A stretch of DNA of 64,000 nt from Bacteroidota bacterium (GCA_947469885.1 CANIQT010000004.1:124001-188000); one strand, 5' to 3'; positions 25,547 through 34,559 are shown, counted from the first letter of the stretch. Notes: generated from the sequence alone by a model not told the origin. Numbers and translations are program-made.

Positions 25547-26557
25547 ATGACTAAATCTCTTGCATTCATTTTAGTAATAGTTGTATTTTTTTCTTGCGGT
25601 CGCGATACATTAAATGTAGATGTATCGGAGGTGGTAATTCCAGAAATTACCATCAATAGGATGGAGCAGGATATTTTTAATATGGATACTAATCATCTAG
25701 AGACATCGGTTTTGTTGCTCCAAAAAAAATACGGAAAGTTTTTTAATTCTTATTTAATAGGTGTTTTAAATAATGGTGGAATCCAAGATTCATCAAAGGC
25801 AAATAAATTAAAACAATTTATTTCTGACAAAGATATGCACGAAGCATACAATGATTGTCAGAAAGAGTTTTCGAACATTGATAATTTGAATGAAGAATTT
25901 TCGCAATCGTTTAAATATTTCAAACATTATTTCCCTAACAGAACTTTACCAAAGGTAGTGACCATGATGTCAGGTTTTAATTATGCCATTGTTACATTGG
26001 ATAGTACATTGGGTATTGGGTTGGAAATGTATTTGGGCAGCAATAATAAATTCTATCCAATGTTAGGATTGCCGCATTACAAAACTAATTTTATGAACAA
26101 AGAAAATATTTTGCCCGATGCTATGCGTGGATGGATGCTCAATGAGTTTCCTTATATGATGAATAAAAGCGATTTTCTTTCTGAAATAATTTATATGGGT
26201 AAAATAATGTACCTCACGGATGCGCTTGCTCCATCCATTTCCGATACCTTGAAAACACAATACACAAACCTTCAAACGGAGTATTGCAAACAAAACGAAT
26301 TTAATATGTGGAGTTATTTCATTGCTCAAAAACTTTTGTACTCTACCGATCATGCCGAAATTATGAAGTTTACAAACGATGGACCTTTTACCTCTGCCTT
26401 TAGCAAAAGTGCTCCTCCCAGAGTGGGCTATTGGATAGGACGACAAATTATCAAACAATATATGAAAAACAATGCTAACATAACTATCGAACAACTGATG
26501 AACGAAAAAGACGCGCAGAAAATTTTAACTAAGGCAAAATATAAACCATCAAAATAG
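25547..26557 (+). CDS. gldB: Gliding motility lipoprotein GldB
   Basis: The 336-residue protein has a lipoprotein signal (LAFILVIVVFFSC) and the GldB sequence pattern: ITINRMEQDIFNMD near residue 38, KYFKHYFPNRTLPKVVTMMSGFNYAI and LGIGLEMYLGSNNKFYP with QKLLYSTDHAEIMKFTNDGPFTSAFSKSAPPRVGYWIG. GldB is required for gliding and T9SS function in Flavobacterium; its biochemical role is unknown. It is paired with gldC downstream and stands near nadE, as in flavobacterial genomes. The GldB/GldC gap holds a G/C-rich palindrome. Confidence 0.93.
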   Translation: MTKSLAFILVIVVFFSCGRDTLNVDVSEVVIPEITINRMEQDIFNMDTNHLETSVLLLQKKYGKFFNSYLIGVLNNGGIQDSSKANKLKQFISDKDMHEAYNDCQKEFSNIDNLNEEFSQSFKYFKHYFPNRTLPKVVTMMSGFNYAIVTLDSTLGIGLEMYLGSNNKFYPMLGLPHYKTNFMNKENILPDAMRGWMLNEFPYMMNKSDFLSEIIYMGKIMYLTDALAPSISDTLKTQYTNLQTEYCKQNEFNMWSYFIAQKLLYSTDHAEIMKFTNDGPFTSAFSKSAPPRVGYWIGRQIIKQYMKNNANITIEQLMNEKDAQKILTKAKYKPSK

Positions 26558-26614
26558 TTCTTTGGTTCACTGGTAGAGTTGTGTAAAAAACGCAAAGCAC
26601 TTCAGGCTCAGTCA

Positions 26615-26652
26615 CCCCTCTCCTTTTTTCAAGGAGAGGGGCCGGGGGTGAG
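26615..26652. repeat. GC-rich palindromic repeat (copy 1)
   Basis: CCCCTCTCCTT (26615-26625) pairs with AAGGAGAGGGG (26631-26641) and is followed by a GGGGGTGAGG tail. A second copy in the opposite orientation lies at 41739-41768. Its base composition is unlike the surrounding DNA. Such CCCCTCTC...GGGGGTGAGG elements are common in Bacteroidota genomes. Confidence 0.8.
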
Positions 26653-26685
26653 GTCTAACAATGAAACATTTTAACAATAAAATAA

Positions 26686-27018
26686 ATGAAAAAATCAGAA
26701 ATTAAATTTACAGTAACACTTGACGAAAACAATTTGCCCGAAAAAATTGATTGGTCGGCTGACGATGCAAACGAACAAAGCACTAGCAAGGCAGTAATGA
26801 TTGCACTGTGGGATGCAAACGAAAACAACACTCTTCGTATTGACTTATGGACAAAAGATTTTTTGGCAGATGAAATGAAACAATTTTATCATCAGTGCTT
26901 GTTATCAATGGCAGATACTTTTGAACGTGCCACCAGCGAAACCGAAGCGGCAAAAGAAATGCGAAGCTTTGCACAACACTTTGGCGAAAAAATGGATTTG
27001 ATTAAGAAGAAAGAATAG
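26686..27018 (+). CDS. gldC: Gliding motility protein GldC
   Basis: The 110-residue protein has no signal peptide and matches GldC along its length (KKSEIKFTVTLDENNLPEKIDWSADD, DLWTKDFLADEMKQFYHQCLLSMADTFERAT). It is a small soluble protein that assists gliding in Flavobacterium, and loss of it gives a mild defect. It lies 128 bases after gldB, with only a palindromic repeat between, and converges with the sensor kinase gene. Confidence 0.93.
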   Translation: MKKSEIKFTVTLDENNLPEKIDWSADDANEQSTSKAVMIALWDANENNTLRIDLWTKDFLADEMKQFYHQCLLSMADTFERATSETEAAKEMRSFAQHFGEKMDLIKKKE

Positions 27019-27033
27019 TGCTTTAATAGCGTT

Positions 27034-28416
27034 TTATTTGTTTGGAATTCGGATTACAACCTTTGTCCCTTTATTGAGTTCCGAAGTAAGTGTAATTTCT
27101 CCTCCGTGAATTTTTATTATCTTTTCGGTGAGTGAAAGTCCGAGCCCGTTTCCATGAATATTTTTTACATTTTTAGCTCTGTAAAAGGGTTGGAATATTT
27201 TTTCGACATCTTCATTATCTATTCCTATTCCTTTATCCACAAATTCAACTGCTACATATTTTTCTCCAGCACTTATAAATACTTCTATAGTATTTTGGGG
27301 TGAATATTTACATCCATTATCCATCATATTACTTATGGCTGTTTTTAGCAAATAATCGTTTCCGAAAACCATAAGCTTTTTTTCATCGTCATTCACATTC
27401 TTAAATTGAATCAAAACCGTGTATTCTTTTTTTAGTTTCAATAATTCTCCTCTTGCTTCCCAAACAAGTTCATCAATCCGCAAATTTTTAAGTGATAGTT
27501 CTGAAATGTCGGAACTTACTTTTGCGAGATCAAGAAGTCCGTTAGATAACCCATTCAGATTTTTAATATCCTCTAATACTGATTCCAGAACACGTACGTA
27601 ATCTTCCTTTTCTCTTTCCTTGAGTAGCGACACTTCTATTTGTCCTGTAATAGATGTAAGCGGAGTTCGCAATTCGTGCGATGCGTTGGATACAAAACTT
27701 CTTTGCATTTCGAACGACCACTCCAATCGTTCCAACATTTTGTTAAAGGTAATGGCAAGCTGTGCTATTTCGTCTGTCCCGTTTCCTTCTTTTACTCTCA
27801 TGTTTAAACTGGCAGCATTTATTTTATCTACCTGTTTCACCACATCCGACATGGGTTCAAGTGCCTGTTTGGCAAAAACTCTTCCTATCAAAATAGTAAA
27901 TAGGATACTCAATAAAAAAGTAATGATTAATAAAAATTTCAAATAGCTCAATTTGCTCAACCCATATTTATCTAGTGCAGATACTACCACCACAAACCAA
28001 TTGTTTTTATTTTTATACAAAAGCCCAAGAACTTCATTTTCTCCTATTTTATAACGCAGTTTATTGTTTAACCTTATTGTGCCTAACTGCTCTTTATTTA
28101 TATGAATAGAATCATTATCCATACTTTTATATATGATTCTGTTTTTATAATCAAACACAGCCACCCTTTCGTTAAACATTAGATTTGCTGTGTTTTTGTC
28201 TATTATTTTTAGCAAATTATAATCCACTGCTTTTACATTTACTAAAATTCGTGCTGTTGTTAGCGCTTTGTTTTCAAGTCGCTCGTAAAACTCACTTTCT
28301 CTGTAAGAAGATGATAAATAATAAATGCTTAATGAAAAAACGATGAGAATAAACGCTACAATCAACGTAAATTGCAACGTAAGGCGGGTTTTTATTTTTA
28401 ATTGAAAAATGTTCAC
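27034..28416 (-). CDS. Membrane sensor histidine kinase (two-component)
   Basis: The 460-residue kinase has two membrane helices (about 13-35 and 158-180) bracketing a 120-residue periplasmic sensor. It then has a HAMP domain (about 180-232), the HisKA domain with phospho-accepting His247 in SNASHELRTPLTS, and the ATPase domain with N box (NMMDNGCKYSP) and GNGLGLSL. It overlaps the OmpR-type regulator by four bases (ATGA), so they are one operon and cognate partners. The signal is unknown. Phosphate (PhoR) or metal sensing are possibilities that the sequence does not decide. Confidence 0.92.
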   Translation of the reverse strand: MNIFQLKIKTRLTLQFTLIVAFILIVFSLSIYYLSSSYRESEFYERLENKALTTARILVNVKAVDYNLLKIIDKNTANLMFNERVAVFDYKNRIIYKSMDNDSIHINKEQLGTIRLNNKLRYKIGENEVLGLLYKNKNNWFVVVVSALDKYGLSKLSYLKFLLIITFLLSILFTILIGRVFAKQALEPMSDVVKQVDKINAASLNMRVKEGNGTDEIAQLAITFNKMLERLEWSFEMQRSFVSNASHELRTPLTSITGQIEVSLLKEREKEDYVRVLESVLEDIKNLNGLSNGLLDLAKVSSDISELSLKNLRIDELVWEARGELLKLKKEYTVLIQFKNVNDDEKKLMVFGNDYLLKTAISNMMDNGCKYSPQNTIEVFISAGEKYVAVEFVDKGIGIDNEDVEKIFQPFYRAKNVKNIHGNGLGLSLTEKIIKIHGGEITLTSELNKGTKVVIRIPNK

Positions 28417-29102
28417 TCTTTTAATATATAACCAACCCCTACTTGTGTTTTTATAAGTTTTGGTTCAAAATCTTTGTCAATTTTTTTTCTCAGAAAGTTA
28501 ACATACACATCAATAATATTGGTGCCCGAATCGAAAGCATTGTTCCATACATTCTCCGCTATCTCAGCTCTTGTAACCACCTTGCCTTTATTTCGCATCA
28601 AATATTCGAGCAATCCAAATTCTTTTTGCGACAATTCTATTCTTGTCTCGCCCCTTTTTACTTCGTAACTATCAAGATGCATTTCCAAATCCATAAATTT
28701 TAAAACTCTCAACGCTTTTTCTCCAGCTTTGGTGCGTTTCAGCAATGCCTTTATTCGTGCCATCAATTCCCCAAATTCAAATGGTTTTAATAGGTAATCG
28801 TCTGCACCGGCATCAAAACCTTTTAGTTTATCCAAACTGGTGCCCAAAGCGGTTAGCATGAGCACCGGAATTTTATCATCACTCTTTCTTATTTGTTTAC
28901 ATAATTCTATCCCACTAATTCCAGGTAGCATCACATCTAATATTACCAAATCGTAACTTCTCCTATCAAACAGTTGTTTCCCTACATTTCCATCATCAGC
29001 AGTTTCTACCCAATATCCAACTTCTTCCAAACCAAGTTTGATAAAAGAGGAAACCTTTGGCTCATCTTCCACCAGCAATATTCTTATTTTTATTTCTTCC
29101 AT
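28413..29102 (-). CDS. OmpR/PhoB-family response regulator
   Basis: The 229-residue protein has a receiver domain (about 8-120) with the acidic pocket (Glu12, Asp13), phospho-acceptor Asp56 in LVILDVMLP, the switch Thr and Lys107 in LLKPF. A C-terminal winged-helix DNA-binding domain (about 130-228) has ELSQKEFGLLEYLMRN and NIIDVYVNFLRKKID. It is the partner of the kinase whose start overlaps its stop. Its stop is TGA, showing that TGA is a normal stop in this organism. A -7 box lies 25 bases upstream, followed further up by 21-bp array B. Confidence 0.94.
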   Translation of the reverse strand: MEEIKIRILLVEDEPKVSSFIKLGLEEVGYWVETADDGNVGKQLFDRRSYDLVILDVMLPGISGIELCKQIRKSDDKIPVLMLTALGTSLDKLKGFDAGADDYLLKPFEFGELMARIKALLKRTKAGEKALRVLKFMDLEMHLDSYEVKRGETRIELSQKEFGLLEYLMRNKGKVVTRAEIAENVWNNAFDSGTNIIDVYVNFLRKKIDKDFEPKLIKTQVGVGYILKE

Positions 29103-29127
29103 TTTTCTGAAAATTAAATTATAGTGG

Positions 29128-29135
29128 CAAATGTA
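29128..29135 (-). promoter_or_regulatory. -7 promoter box for the two-component operon
   Basis: Minus-strand TACATTTG matches TAnnTTTG and ends 25 bases before the regulator's ATG at 29102. Confidence 0.55.
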
Positions 29136-29196
29136 TCCAATTAATTTTCACTAAAATTAAAATTGTATTAATTTAGATGACTTCATACAGCAGTTT

Positions 29197-29467
29197 AGGC
29201 AACCTTAAAATGTCTTGCAACCATGTTTTGAGGGCTTGCAACCTTACAAAACTGTTTTCGCACCTGCAAAAGTGTTTTATCAACCTTGCAAAACTGTTTT
29301 TGCAACCGCAAAAGTGTTTTAACAAACCTGAAAAAGTGATTTTGCAACCTTGCAAAACTGTTTTAGCACTTGCAAAAGGCTTTTTGCAACCTTGCAAAAC
29401 TGTTTTTGCACCTGAAAAAGTGTTTTTGCAACCTTGCATAGCGGTCTTGCAAGCTTGCAAGACTTTT
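29197..29467. repeat. Array B: degenerate 21-bp direct repeats
   Basis: Twelve units begin at 29215, 236, 257, 278, 300, 321, 342, 363, 384, 405, 426 and 447, so every step is 21 bases except one of 22. Two subtypes partly alternate: TTGCAACCTTGCAAAACTG and a variant with CACCTGAAAAAGTG, giving a 42-bp higher order. A decayed unit precedes them at 29197. The array fills the divergent space between the two-component operon and sufS. Confidence 0.9.
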
Positions 29468-29575
29468 TTCCAATATAATTACCTTCTTTTGCATAAAAGG
29501 TTTCCCGTTAAACCACTTTATTTACAACAGAATACCCTTTTATTTAGAATTATTCTTAATTTCGCGGTCCAAATT

Positions 29576-30823
29576 ATGACAACAGCCAAAACAATAGTAT
29601 CCAAACCTTTCGATATTAAAAAAATACGAGAGGATTTCCCGATTCTTTCGAGAAAAGTAAACGGAAAACCACTTATTTATTTCGATAACGCTGCTACTGG
29701 TCAAAAACCACAAGTAGTTATTGACGCAATAGACTATTATTATAAGTATCAAAATTCGAATGTTCACCGAGGGGTGCATACCATGAGTCAGGAAGTGACG
29801 GTGGTTTACGAAAACGCAAGGGCAACTATTCAAAAACATTTGAATGCTACACATGCCCACGAAATTATTTTTACTAAAGGAGCAACTGATGCTATTAATC
29901 TGGTTGCACATTCATTTGGCAAAAAATTTATTTCAAAAGGTGATGAAATAATTATTTCCACAATGGAACATCATTCCAATATTTTGCCATGGCAACAATT
30001 ATGTGAAGAAAAAGGAGCAATATTAATAGTGGTCCCGATTAATGATGCCGGAGAATTATTGATGGATGAATACAAAAAATTATTGAGTGATAAAACAAAA
30101 ATAGTAGCTGTAACCCATATTTCGAATGTGTTAGGAACCATTAATCCAATCAAAGAAATTATTGATATTGCTCATGCTAAAAATATTCCGGTACTGATAG
30201 ATGGTGCACAGGCAGTAGCACACACCATGGCGGATGTTCAAAAATTGGATTGTGATTTTTATATTTTCAGCGGACATAAATTATTTGGTCCTACAGGAGT
30301 GGGTGTTTTGTATGGGAAAGAAAAATGGTTAAACCAAATGCCACCTTACCAAGTAGGAGGAGGTACAATAAAAACAGTTACGTTTGAAAAAACAGAGTAT
30401 GCTGATTTGCCATTAAAATTTGAAGCCGGAACACCACATATAGAAGGAGGAATAGGATTAGCGGTCGCGATTGATTATGTAAACGAAATAGGTTTGGAAA
30501 ACATTGCGGCTTATGAAAATGAACTGCTGGTGCACGCTACAGAAGCATTAACAAAAATAGAAGGAGTAAAAATTATTGGCACTTCAAAACATAAAGCAGC
30601 AGTTGTTTCTTTTCTGGTAGAGGGTATTCATAATTACGACCTCGGTGTTTTGCTCGATACACAAGGCATCGCAGTGCGTACTGGTCATCACTGCACTCAA
30701 CCATTAATGCAACATTATAATCTCCAAGGTGTAATTCGTGCATCGTTTGCGTTTTATAATACAAAGGAAGAAATTGATATTTTTGTGGAAGGATTAAAAC
30801 GAGCTATAAAAATGTTAAAGTAA
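29576..30823 (+). CDS. sufS: Cysteine desulfurase SufS
   Basis: The 415-residue PLP enzyme releases sulfur from cysteine for Fe-S assembly. The PLP lysine is Lys235 (FSGHKLFGPTG), the persulfide-forming cysteine is Cys373 (RTGHHCTQPL, the short group II loop), and HHSN at 132-135 packs on the cofactor. The frame is open 133 codons further upstream, but that extension is only the translated 21-bp array, so the ATG at 29576, just before the conserved DIKKIREDFPIL, is chosen. sufE and sufT follow in the same direction. sufBCD are not in the window. Confidence 0.95.
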   Translation: MTTAKTIVSKPFDIKKIREDFPILSRKVNGKPLIYFDNAATGQKPQVVIDAIDYYYKYQNSNVHRGVHTMSQEVTVVYENARATIQKHLNATHAHEIIFTKGATDAINLVAHSFGKKFISKGDEIIISTMEHHSNILPWQQLCEEKGAILIVVPINDAGELLMDEYKKLLSDKTKIVAVTHISNVLGTINPIKEIIDIAHAKNIPVLIDGAQAVAHTMADVQKLDCDFYIFSGHKLFGPTGVGVLYGKEKWLNQMPPYQVGGGTIKTVTFEKTEYADLPLKFEAGTPHIEGGIGLAVAIDYVNEIGLENIAAYENELLVHATEALTKIEGVKIIGTSKHKAAVVSFLVEGIHNYDLGVLLDTQGIAVRTGHHCTQPLMQHYNLQGVIRASFAFYNTKEEIDIFVEGLKRAIKMLK

Positions 30824-30828
30824 GTAAT

Positions 30829-30861
30829 ACCCCTGTCAGGGTTCCAAACACTTACAGGGGT
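30829..30861. repeat. Short palindrome between sufS and sufE
   Basis: CCCCTGT (30830-30836) pairs with ACAGGGG (30854-30860) around a 17-base loop containing CAGGGTTCC. It has no T-run. It resembles the CCCTGTCAGGG spacer repeats of Bacteroidota. Confidence 0.5.
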
Positions 30862-30890
30862 AAGCACGAACTATTAGCTTTGAACTAAAA

Positions 30891-31310
30891 ATGAATATAG
30901 AACAAACAGAACAGGAAATAATAGAAGAGTTCGAAATTTTTAATGATTGGATGGGCAAGTACGAATACCTGATTGATATGGGAAAATCGCTACCGATGAT
31001 TGATGAGAAATATAAAACGGATGATAAAATAATTAAAGGTTGCCAAAGCAGAGTGTGGATGCATTCGGAATTGAAAGATGGAAAAATAATTTATACTGCC
31101 GATAGCGATGCAATAATAACCAAAGGTATGGTAGCCTTGATGATTAGAGTATTATCAAATCATGCACCTGACGAAATAATAAATGCAAAATTAGATTTTG
31201 TAGAAAAAATAGGATTAACACAACATTTGTCTCCCACCCGCAGCAATGGTTTGGTGAGCATGATAAAACAAATGAAATTAGATGCGCTTGTTTATAGGTC
31301 ACAACACTAA
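30891..31310 (+). CDS. sufE: Sulfur acceptor protein SufE
   Basis: The 139-residue protein matches SufE: EEFEIFNDWMGKYEYLIDMGKSLP at the N terminus and the sulfur-accepting Cys51 in KGCQSRVWMH. It receives persulfide sulfur from SufS and passes it to the SufB scaffold. Length is normal. It lies between sufS and sufT, with a short palindrome upstream. Confidence 0.95.
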   Translation: MNIEQTEQEIIEEFEIFNDWMGKYEYLIDMGKSLPMIDEKYKTDDKIIKGCQSRVWMHSELKDGKIIYTADSDAIITKGMVALMIRVLSNHAPDEIINAKLDFVEKIGLTQHLSPTRSNGLVSMIKQMKLDALVYRSQH

Positions 31311-31344
31311 TGACAAATGAACTAAAAAAGCAATGAACTAGAAA

Positions 31345-31674
31345 ATGCCAGCAATAATAAATACCCATAATACCGAGCTTACACAACGTGTTATTGATAC
31401 AATTAAAACGTGCTACGACCCGGAGATTCCAGTTGATGTTTGGGAATTAGGATTGATTTATGAAATCAATTTGGACGAAGGAAATAACCTCAACGTGAAA
31501 ATGACATTGACTTCTCCTTCTTGTCCAGTAGCGGAAACACTGCCTCCTGAAATAGAACAAAAACTAAGAGATGTGGAAGGAATTCGTTCAGCAAAAATTG
31601 ATTTGACGTTTGAACCACCTTGGGAAAAAGAAATGATGAGTGAAGTTGCACAGTTAGAATTAGGGTTTATGTAG
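31345..31674 (+). CDS. sufT: SUF-system Fe-S protein of the DUF59/MIP18 family (SufT-like)
   Basis: The 109-residue protein has the DUF59 signature CYDPEIPVDVWELGLIYEI (23-41) and the conserved Cys60 in TSPSCPVAETLP. This family helps mature Fe-S proteins and is a standard last member of Bacteroidota suf clusters. The symbol is by family and position. It stands 34 bases after sufE and 15 bases before the redoxin gene. Confidence 0.9.
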   Translation: MPAIINTHNTELTQRVIDTIKTCYDPEIPVDVWELGLIYEINLDEGNNLNVKMTLTSPSCPVAETLPPEIEQKLRDVEGIRSAKIDLTFEPPWEKEMMSEVAQLELGFM

Positions 31675-31689
31675 TTTGTTTGAATCAAG

Positions 31690-32223
31690 ATGAAAGATTC
31701 AAGAATCAAGATTGTAGTTGCTTTATTGTTAAGTTTTTCTTCGTTTTTAATTTCACAAAACAAAACGCTACCAGTTTCACAACCAATTACTGTTTATATT
31801 TTTTTATCTGAAACCTGCCTCATCTGCCAGAGTTACACGCTTACATTAAAACAACTTTACAACGAACACAAGAAAGATAACATTCGATTTGTCGGAGTTT
31901 TTCCGAATTATTACGCTACACAAAAGGGTGTTGATGAATTCAAAAGCACCTATTCCATTCCGTTTGATTTGATGTTAGATAAAAACAGGGAACTTACCAA
32001 ACACTTCAACGCAAGCATTACACCCGAAGTATTTGTTGAAAACGAAAACAAACAAATTTTATACAGCGGACGAATTGATGATTCGTTTTATGCAATTGGC
32101 AAACGAAGAACGGTAATAACTACAAACGATTTGGCGTATGCGTCATCTGCCATTGCATCTCACCAAAAAATAAAAGCACACACAACACAGGCGGTGGGCT
32201 GTGTAATAACATCCTTAAAATAA
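31690..32223 (+). CDS. Secreted thioredoxin-like (redoxin) protein
   Basis: The 177-residue protein has an uncleaved-looking or signal helix (IVVALLLSFSSFLISQ) and a thioredoxin fold. A CxxC is at Cys43/Cys46 (SETCLICQSYT), the cis-Pro motif is ITPEVFV, and the C terminus reads TTQAVGCVITSLK with another cysteine. The GRIDDSF and RRTVITTNDL segments recur in redoxins encoded next to cytochrome/copper-monooxygenase genes. It probably acts as a periplasmic thiol-disulfide enzyme, perhaps for haem or copper-site assembly of the protein at 33030. The partnership is inference from position. Confidence 0.8.
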   Translation: MKDSRIKIVVALLLSFSSFLISQNKTLPVSQPITVYIFLSETCLICQSYTLTLKQLYNEHKKDNIRFVGVFPNYYATQKGVDEFKSTYSIPFDLMLDKNRELTKHFNASITPEVFVENENKQILYSGRIDDSFYAIGKRRTVITTNDLAYASSAIASHQKIKAHTTQAVGCVITSLK

Positions 32224-32255
32224 TAATGCGAATCAACGGTTGGATTAGGTGCATA

Positions 32256-32397
32256 TTAATTGCCACGACCTTTAGGTCGTGGATAGATAAAACAATGAAA
32301 TTGGGCTTTAGCCAAACTTGTTTATTGTGGCTAAAGCCCAAAGATTATAACATTCAACCACGACATTCAACCACGACCTAAAGGTCGTGGCAATTAA
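32256..32397. repeat. Nested palindrome, MITE-like (142 bp)
   Basis: Perfect 27-base terminal inverted repeats (32256-32282 and 32371-32397) each contain the palindrome CCACGACCTTTAGGTCGTGG. Inside, TTGGGCTTTAGCC (32301-32313) pairs with GGCTAAAGCCCAA (32329-32341). No transposase gene is present. It fills most of the 222-bp gap after the redoxin gene. Confidence 0.85.
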
Positions 32398-32445
32398 ATC
32401 AACCATTGATACGCATTAATACACTACTTTTATACAAATAAAAAA

Positions 32446-33027
32446 ATGAGAACAATTAAAATATCTAGTGGTGTCGTATTTCTTTTCGCAATAACTATTG
32501 TTATTACTTCCTTCGTTAAAGGAGATGATGATAAAAAGAAAAAAGAAAAAGAAGACCCATCCACCATTTATTCGATGGGAGAAGTAAAAGCATTTTCGCC
32601 CGACAGTATTCCCTATGGCACTTATGTGGCTCTCACCAAAGAAACCATGAATAGGAAAGAAAATTTGATTACAATGAAGTCCGTCACTATTGATCAAAAA
32701 GGAGAAACAAAGGAATATAATTACGTGATGGATATTAACGACCCTAAATTTGTTATTCGTGATGTAGATGGAAATTATAGTGGAGTAGGCAAGCTACATG
32801 GCAAAGCATGGGAATGGACCAGCTGGAGTTACGATATTTATTTTACCAACCCTGTTGGGAGAATGGAAGCCTACAATTATGTGTCCTTGGTTGGATTAGT
32901 GGTGAACAAAGGCTTTTACGGACCTGATGGTAAGCTGGTAGTGAAATACAAAGAGCGACATAAGTTTATTACAAAAGAACAATTCGAAATTTTATATTTG
33001 CAGGTGCTCAAGTGTTCCACTAAATAA
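32446..33027 (+). CDS. Secreted protein of unknown function next to the monooxygenase
   Basis: The 193-residue protein has an N-terminal signal helix (ISSGVVFLFAITIVITSFVKG) followed by a KKKKEKE linker and a compact domain (about 45-193) rich in beta strands and aromatics (LHGKAWEWTSWSYDIYFTNPVGRMEAYNYVSLVGLV). I do not recognise the family. It is two bases before the cytochrome/copper-monooxygenase gene, so the two are surely co-expressed and may act together, but nothing indicates a catalytic role. Confidence 0.75.
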   Translation: MRTIKISSGVVFLFAITIVITSFVKGDDDKKKKEKEDPSTIYSMGEVKAFSPDSIPYGTYVALTKETMNRKENLITMKSVTIDQKGETKEYNYVMDINDPKFVIRDVDGNYSGVGKLHGKAWEWTSWSYDIYFTNPVGRMEAYNYVSLVGLVVNKGFYGPDGKLVVKYKERHKFITKEQFEILYLQVLKCSTK

Positions 33028-33029
33028 GA

Positions 33030-34559
33030 ATGAGAAAGGTTACCGCTGTTTTATTTTTTTACTTCGCTTTCATTTCTGCCAAAGCACAAGTTACTTTTTC
33101 CGAAAACATTGCCCCCATTATTTATAATAAATGCAGCGGATGCCACCATTCTGGAGGAATAGCACCGTTGCCATTTACAAATTACACAGAAATAAAACGT
33201 TCGGCAGCTATGATAACACTTGCTGCACTTGACCCTAAGATGCGGTTTATGCCGCCTTGGATGCCTGATACCACTTACAGTCATTTTGTGGATGAGCGCA
33301 CATTGACTGCTAACGAAGCCGAACAAATAAAAAAATGGATTGCCGATGGAATGCTCGAAGGCAACAAAGCTGCCGAGCCTGAATTACCATTATTTACAAA
33401 AGGTTCCCAATTAGGCAAACCCGATTTGACTCTTGGTATGAAAGAATCATTTTTGCACAAAGGAAATAATAAAGACGAATACCAGGTGTTTGTATTGCCA
33501 ACCAATTTAACCGAAGGGCACAATGTATCAGCAATTGAAATTGTTCCCGGCAATCCTAAAATAGCCCATCACATTATTCTAGGTTTGGATACTACTCAAA
33601 TGGCAGAAAAATTGGATGAAAAAACTAATGAGTATGGCTATGAACAATACGGTGGCTTTGGGTTTTATCCTACTTATGATAATTGGTCGGGTTGGGTGCC
33701 GGGCAATAAAACACGCTATTTCCCAACAGGAATAGGCAATTACGTGTTGCCTCATTCAAAAGTGTTGTTGCAAATGCACTACGGACCTTCACCAATAGAT
33801 GCAAAGGATTCAACAGTTGTCAATATTTTTTACAGCCACGAACCGGTTACTCGTTTTCTTAAAGGCTGGGTGCTGAGTCCGAACGATATTAAAGACGGAC
33901 CTTTTTTTATTGAAGCAAATACCAAACGAACTTTTCATGCACAGTTTAAAGTAACCAGCGATTATAGTTTGATAAGCGTTACTCCTCATGCACATTGGTT
34001 AGGCAAAAAATGGGAAGTGTATGCGGTGCATCCCAATGGCGATACCACACATTTGATAAGAATAAACGATTGGGATTTTAACTGGCAAAACTTTTTTAGT
34101 TTCAAAAAATTTATCAAACTCGAAAAAGGAACTATTATTTATTGCAATGCCACTTATGATAATACCGAACGGAATTTCCGCAATCCAAACAAACCGCTTA
34201 AAAATGTGATGTGGGGCGAAAGTGCAAAAGACGAAATGTTTCTTTTCTACTTTGCTTATGTGCCCTATCAGCAGGGCGATGAAAACATTGAGATAGGAGG
34301 GAGTGTTAATTTTTTGAATGTAATGAACGACAAAACATCAAACAAAACACGAATAGAATATAGCATTGCTGACAATTCGTTGGTAACTATTAAACTGTGT
34401 GATGATAAAGGAAAAGTGGTGAAGCAGGTAATAAATAACGAACAAACCAGTTCGGGCAAACACCAAACTGAAGCGGATTCGAAAGGATTAAAAGGAATAT
34501 ACTGGTGTAAAATTTCAACCGCTTCTTTTACGGATAGCAAAAAAATAATTATTGAGTAG
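33030..34559 (+). CDS. Haem c and copper-monooxygenase-like fusion with T9SS tail
   Basis: The 509-residue secreted protein has four parts. They are a signal peptide (1-20); a c-type haem domain with CSGCH (35-39) and a distal Met in MPPWM (74-78); a two-lobed copper type II ascorbate-dependent monooxygenase-like core; and a type A T9SS sorting domain (about 440-509, ending DSKKIIIE). The copper ligands of peptidylglycine monooxygenase all have counterparts: His180-His181 (PKIAHHIIL), His250 (VLLQMHYG), His320/His322 (TPHAHWLG) and Met403 (SAKDEMF). The haem probably supplies electrons in place of ascorbate. Substrate unknown. It forms a trio with the redoxin and the 32446 protein. Confidence 0.88.
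   Translation: MRKVTAVLFFYFAFISAKAQVTFSENIAPIIYNKCSGCHHSGGIAPLPFTNYTEIKRSAAMITLAALDPKMRFMPPWMPDTTYSHFVDERTLTANEAEQIKKWIADGMLEGNKAAEPELPLFTKGSQLGKPDLTLGMKESFLHKGNNKDEYQVFVLPTNLTEGHNVSAIEIVPGNPKIAHHIILGLDTTQMAEKLDEKTNEYGYEQYGGFGFYPTYDNWSGWVPGNKTRYFPTGIGNYVLPHSKVLLQMHYGPSPIDAKDSTVVNIFYSHEPVTRFLKGWVLSPNDIKDGPFFIEANTKRTFHAQFKVTSDYSLISVTPHAHWLGKKWEVYAVHPNGDTTHLIRINDWDFNWQNFFSFKKFIKLEKGTIIYCNATYDNTERNFRNPNKPLKNVMWGESAKDEMFLFYFAYVPYQQGDENIEIGGSVNFLNVMNDKTSNKTRIEYSIADNSLVTIKLCDDKGKVVKQVINNEQTSSGKHQTEADSKGLKGIYWCKISTASFTDSKKIIIE

Noticed and set aside
29177-29575. 133-codon N-terminal extension of SufS
   Set aside because: It is only translated 21-bp repeat; the SufS family begins at the ATG at 29576.
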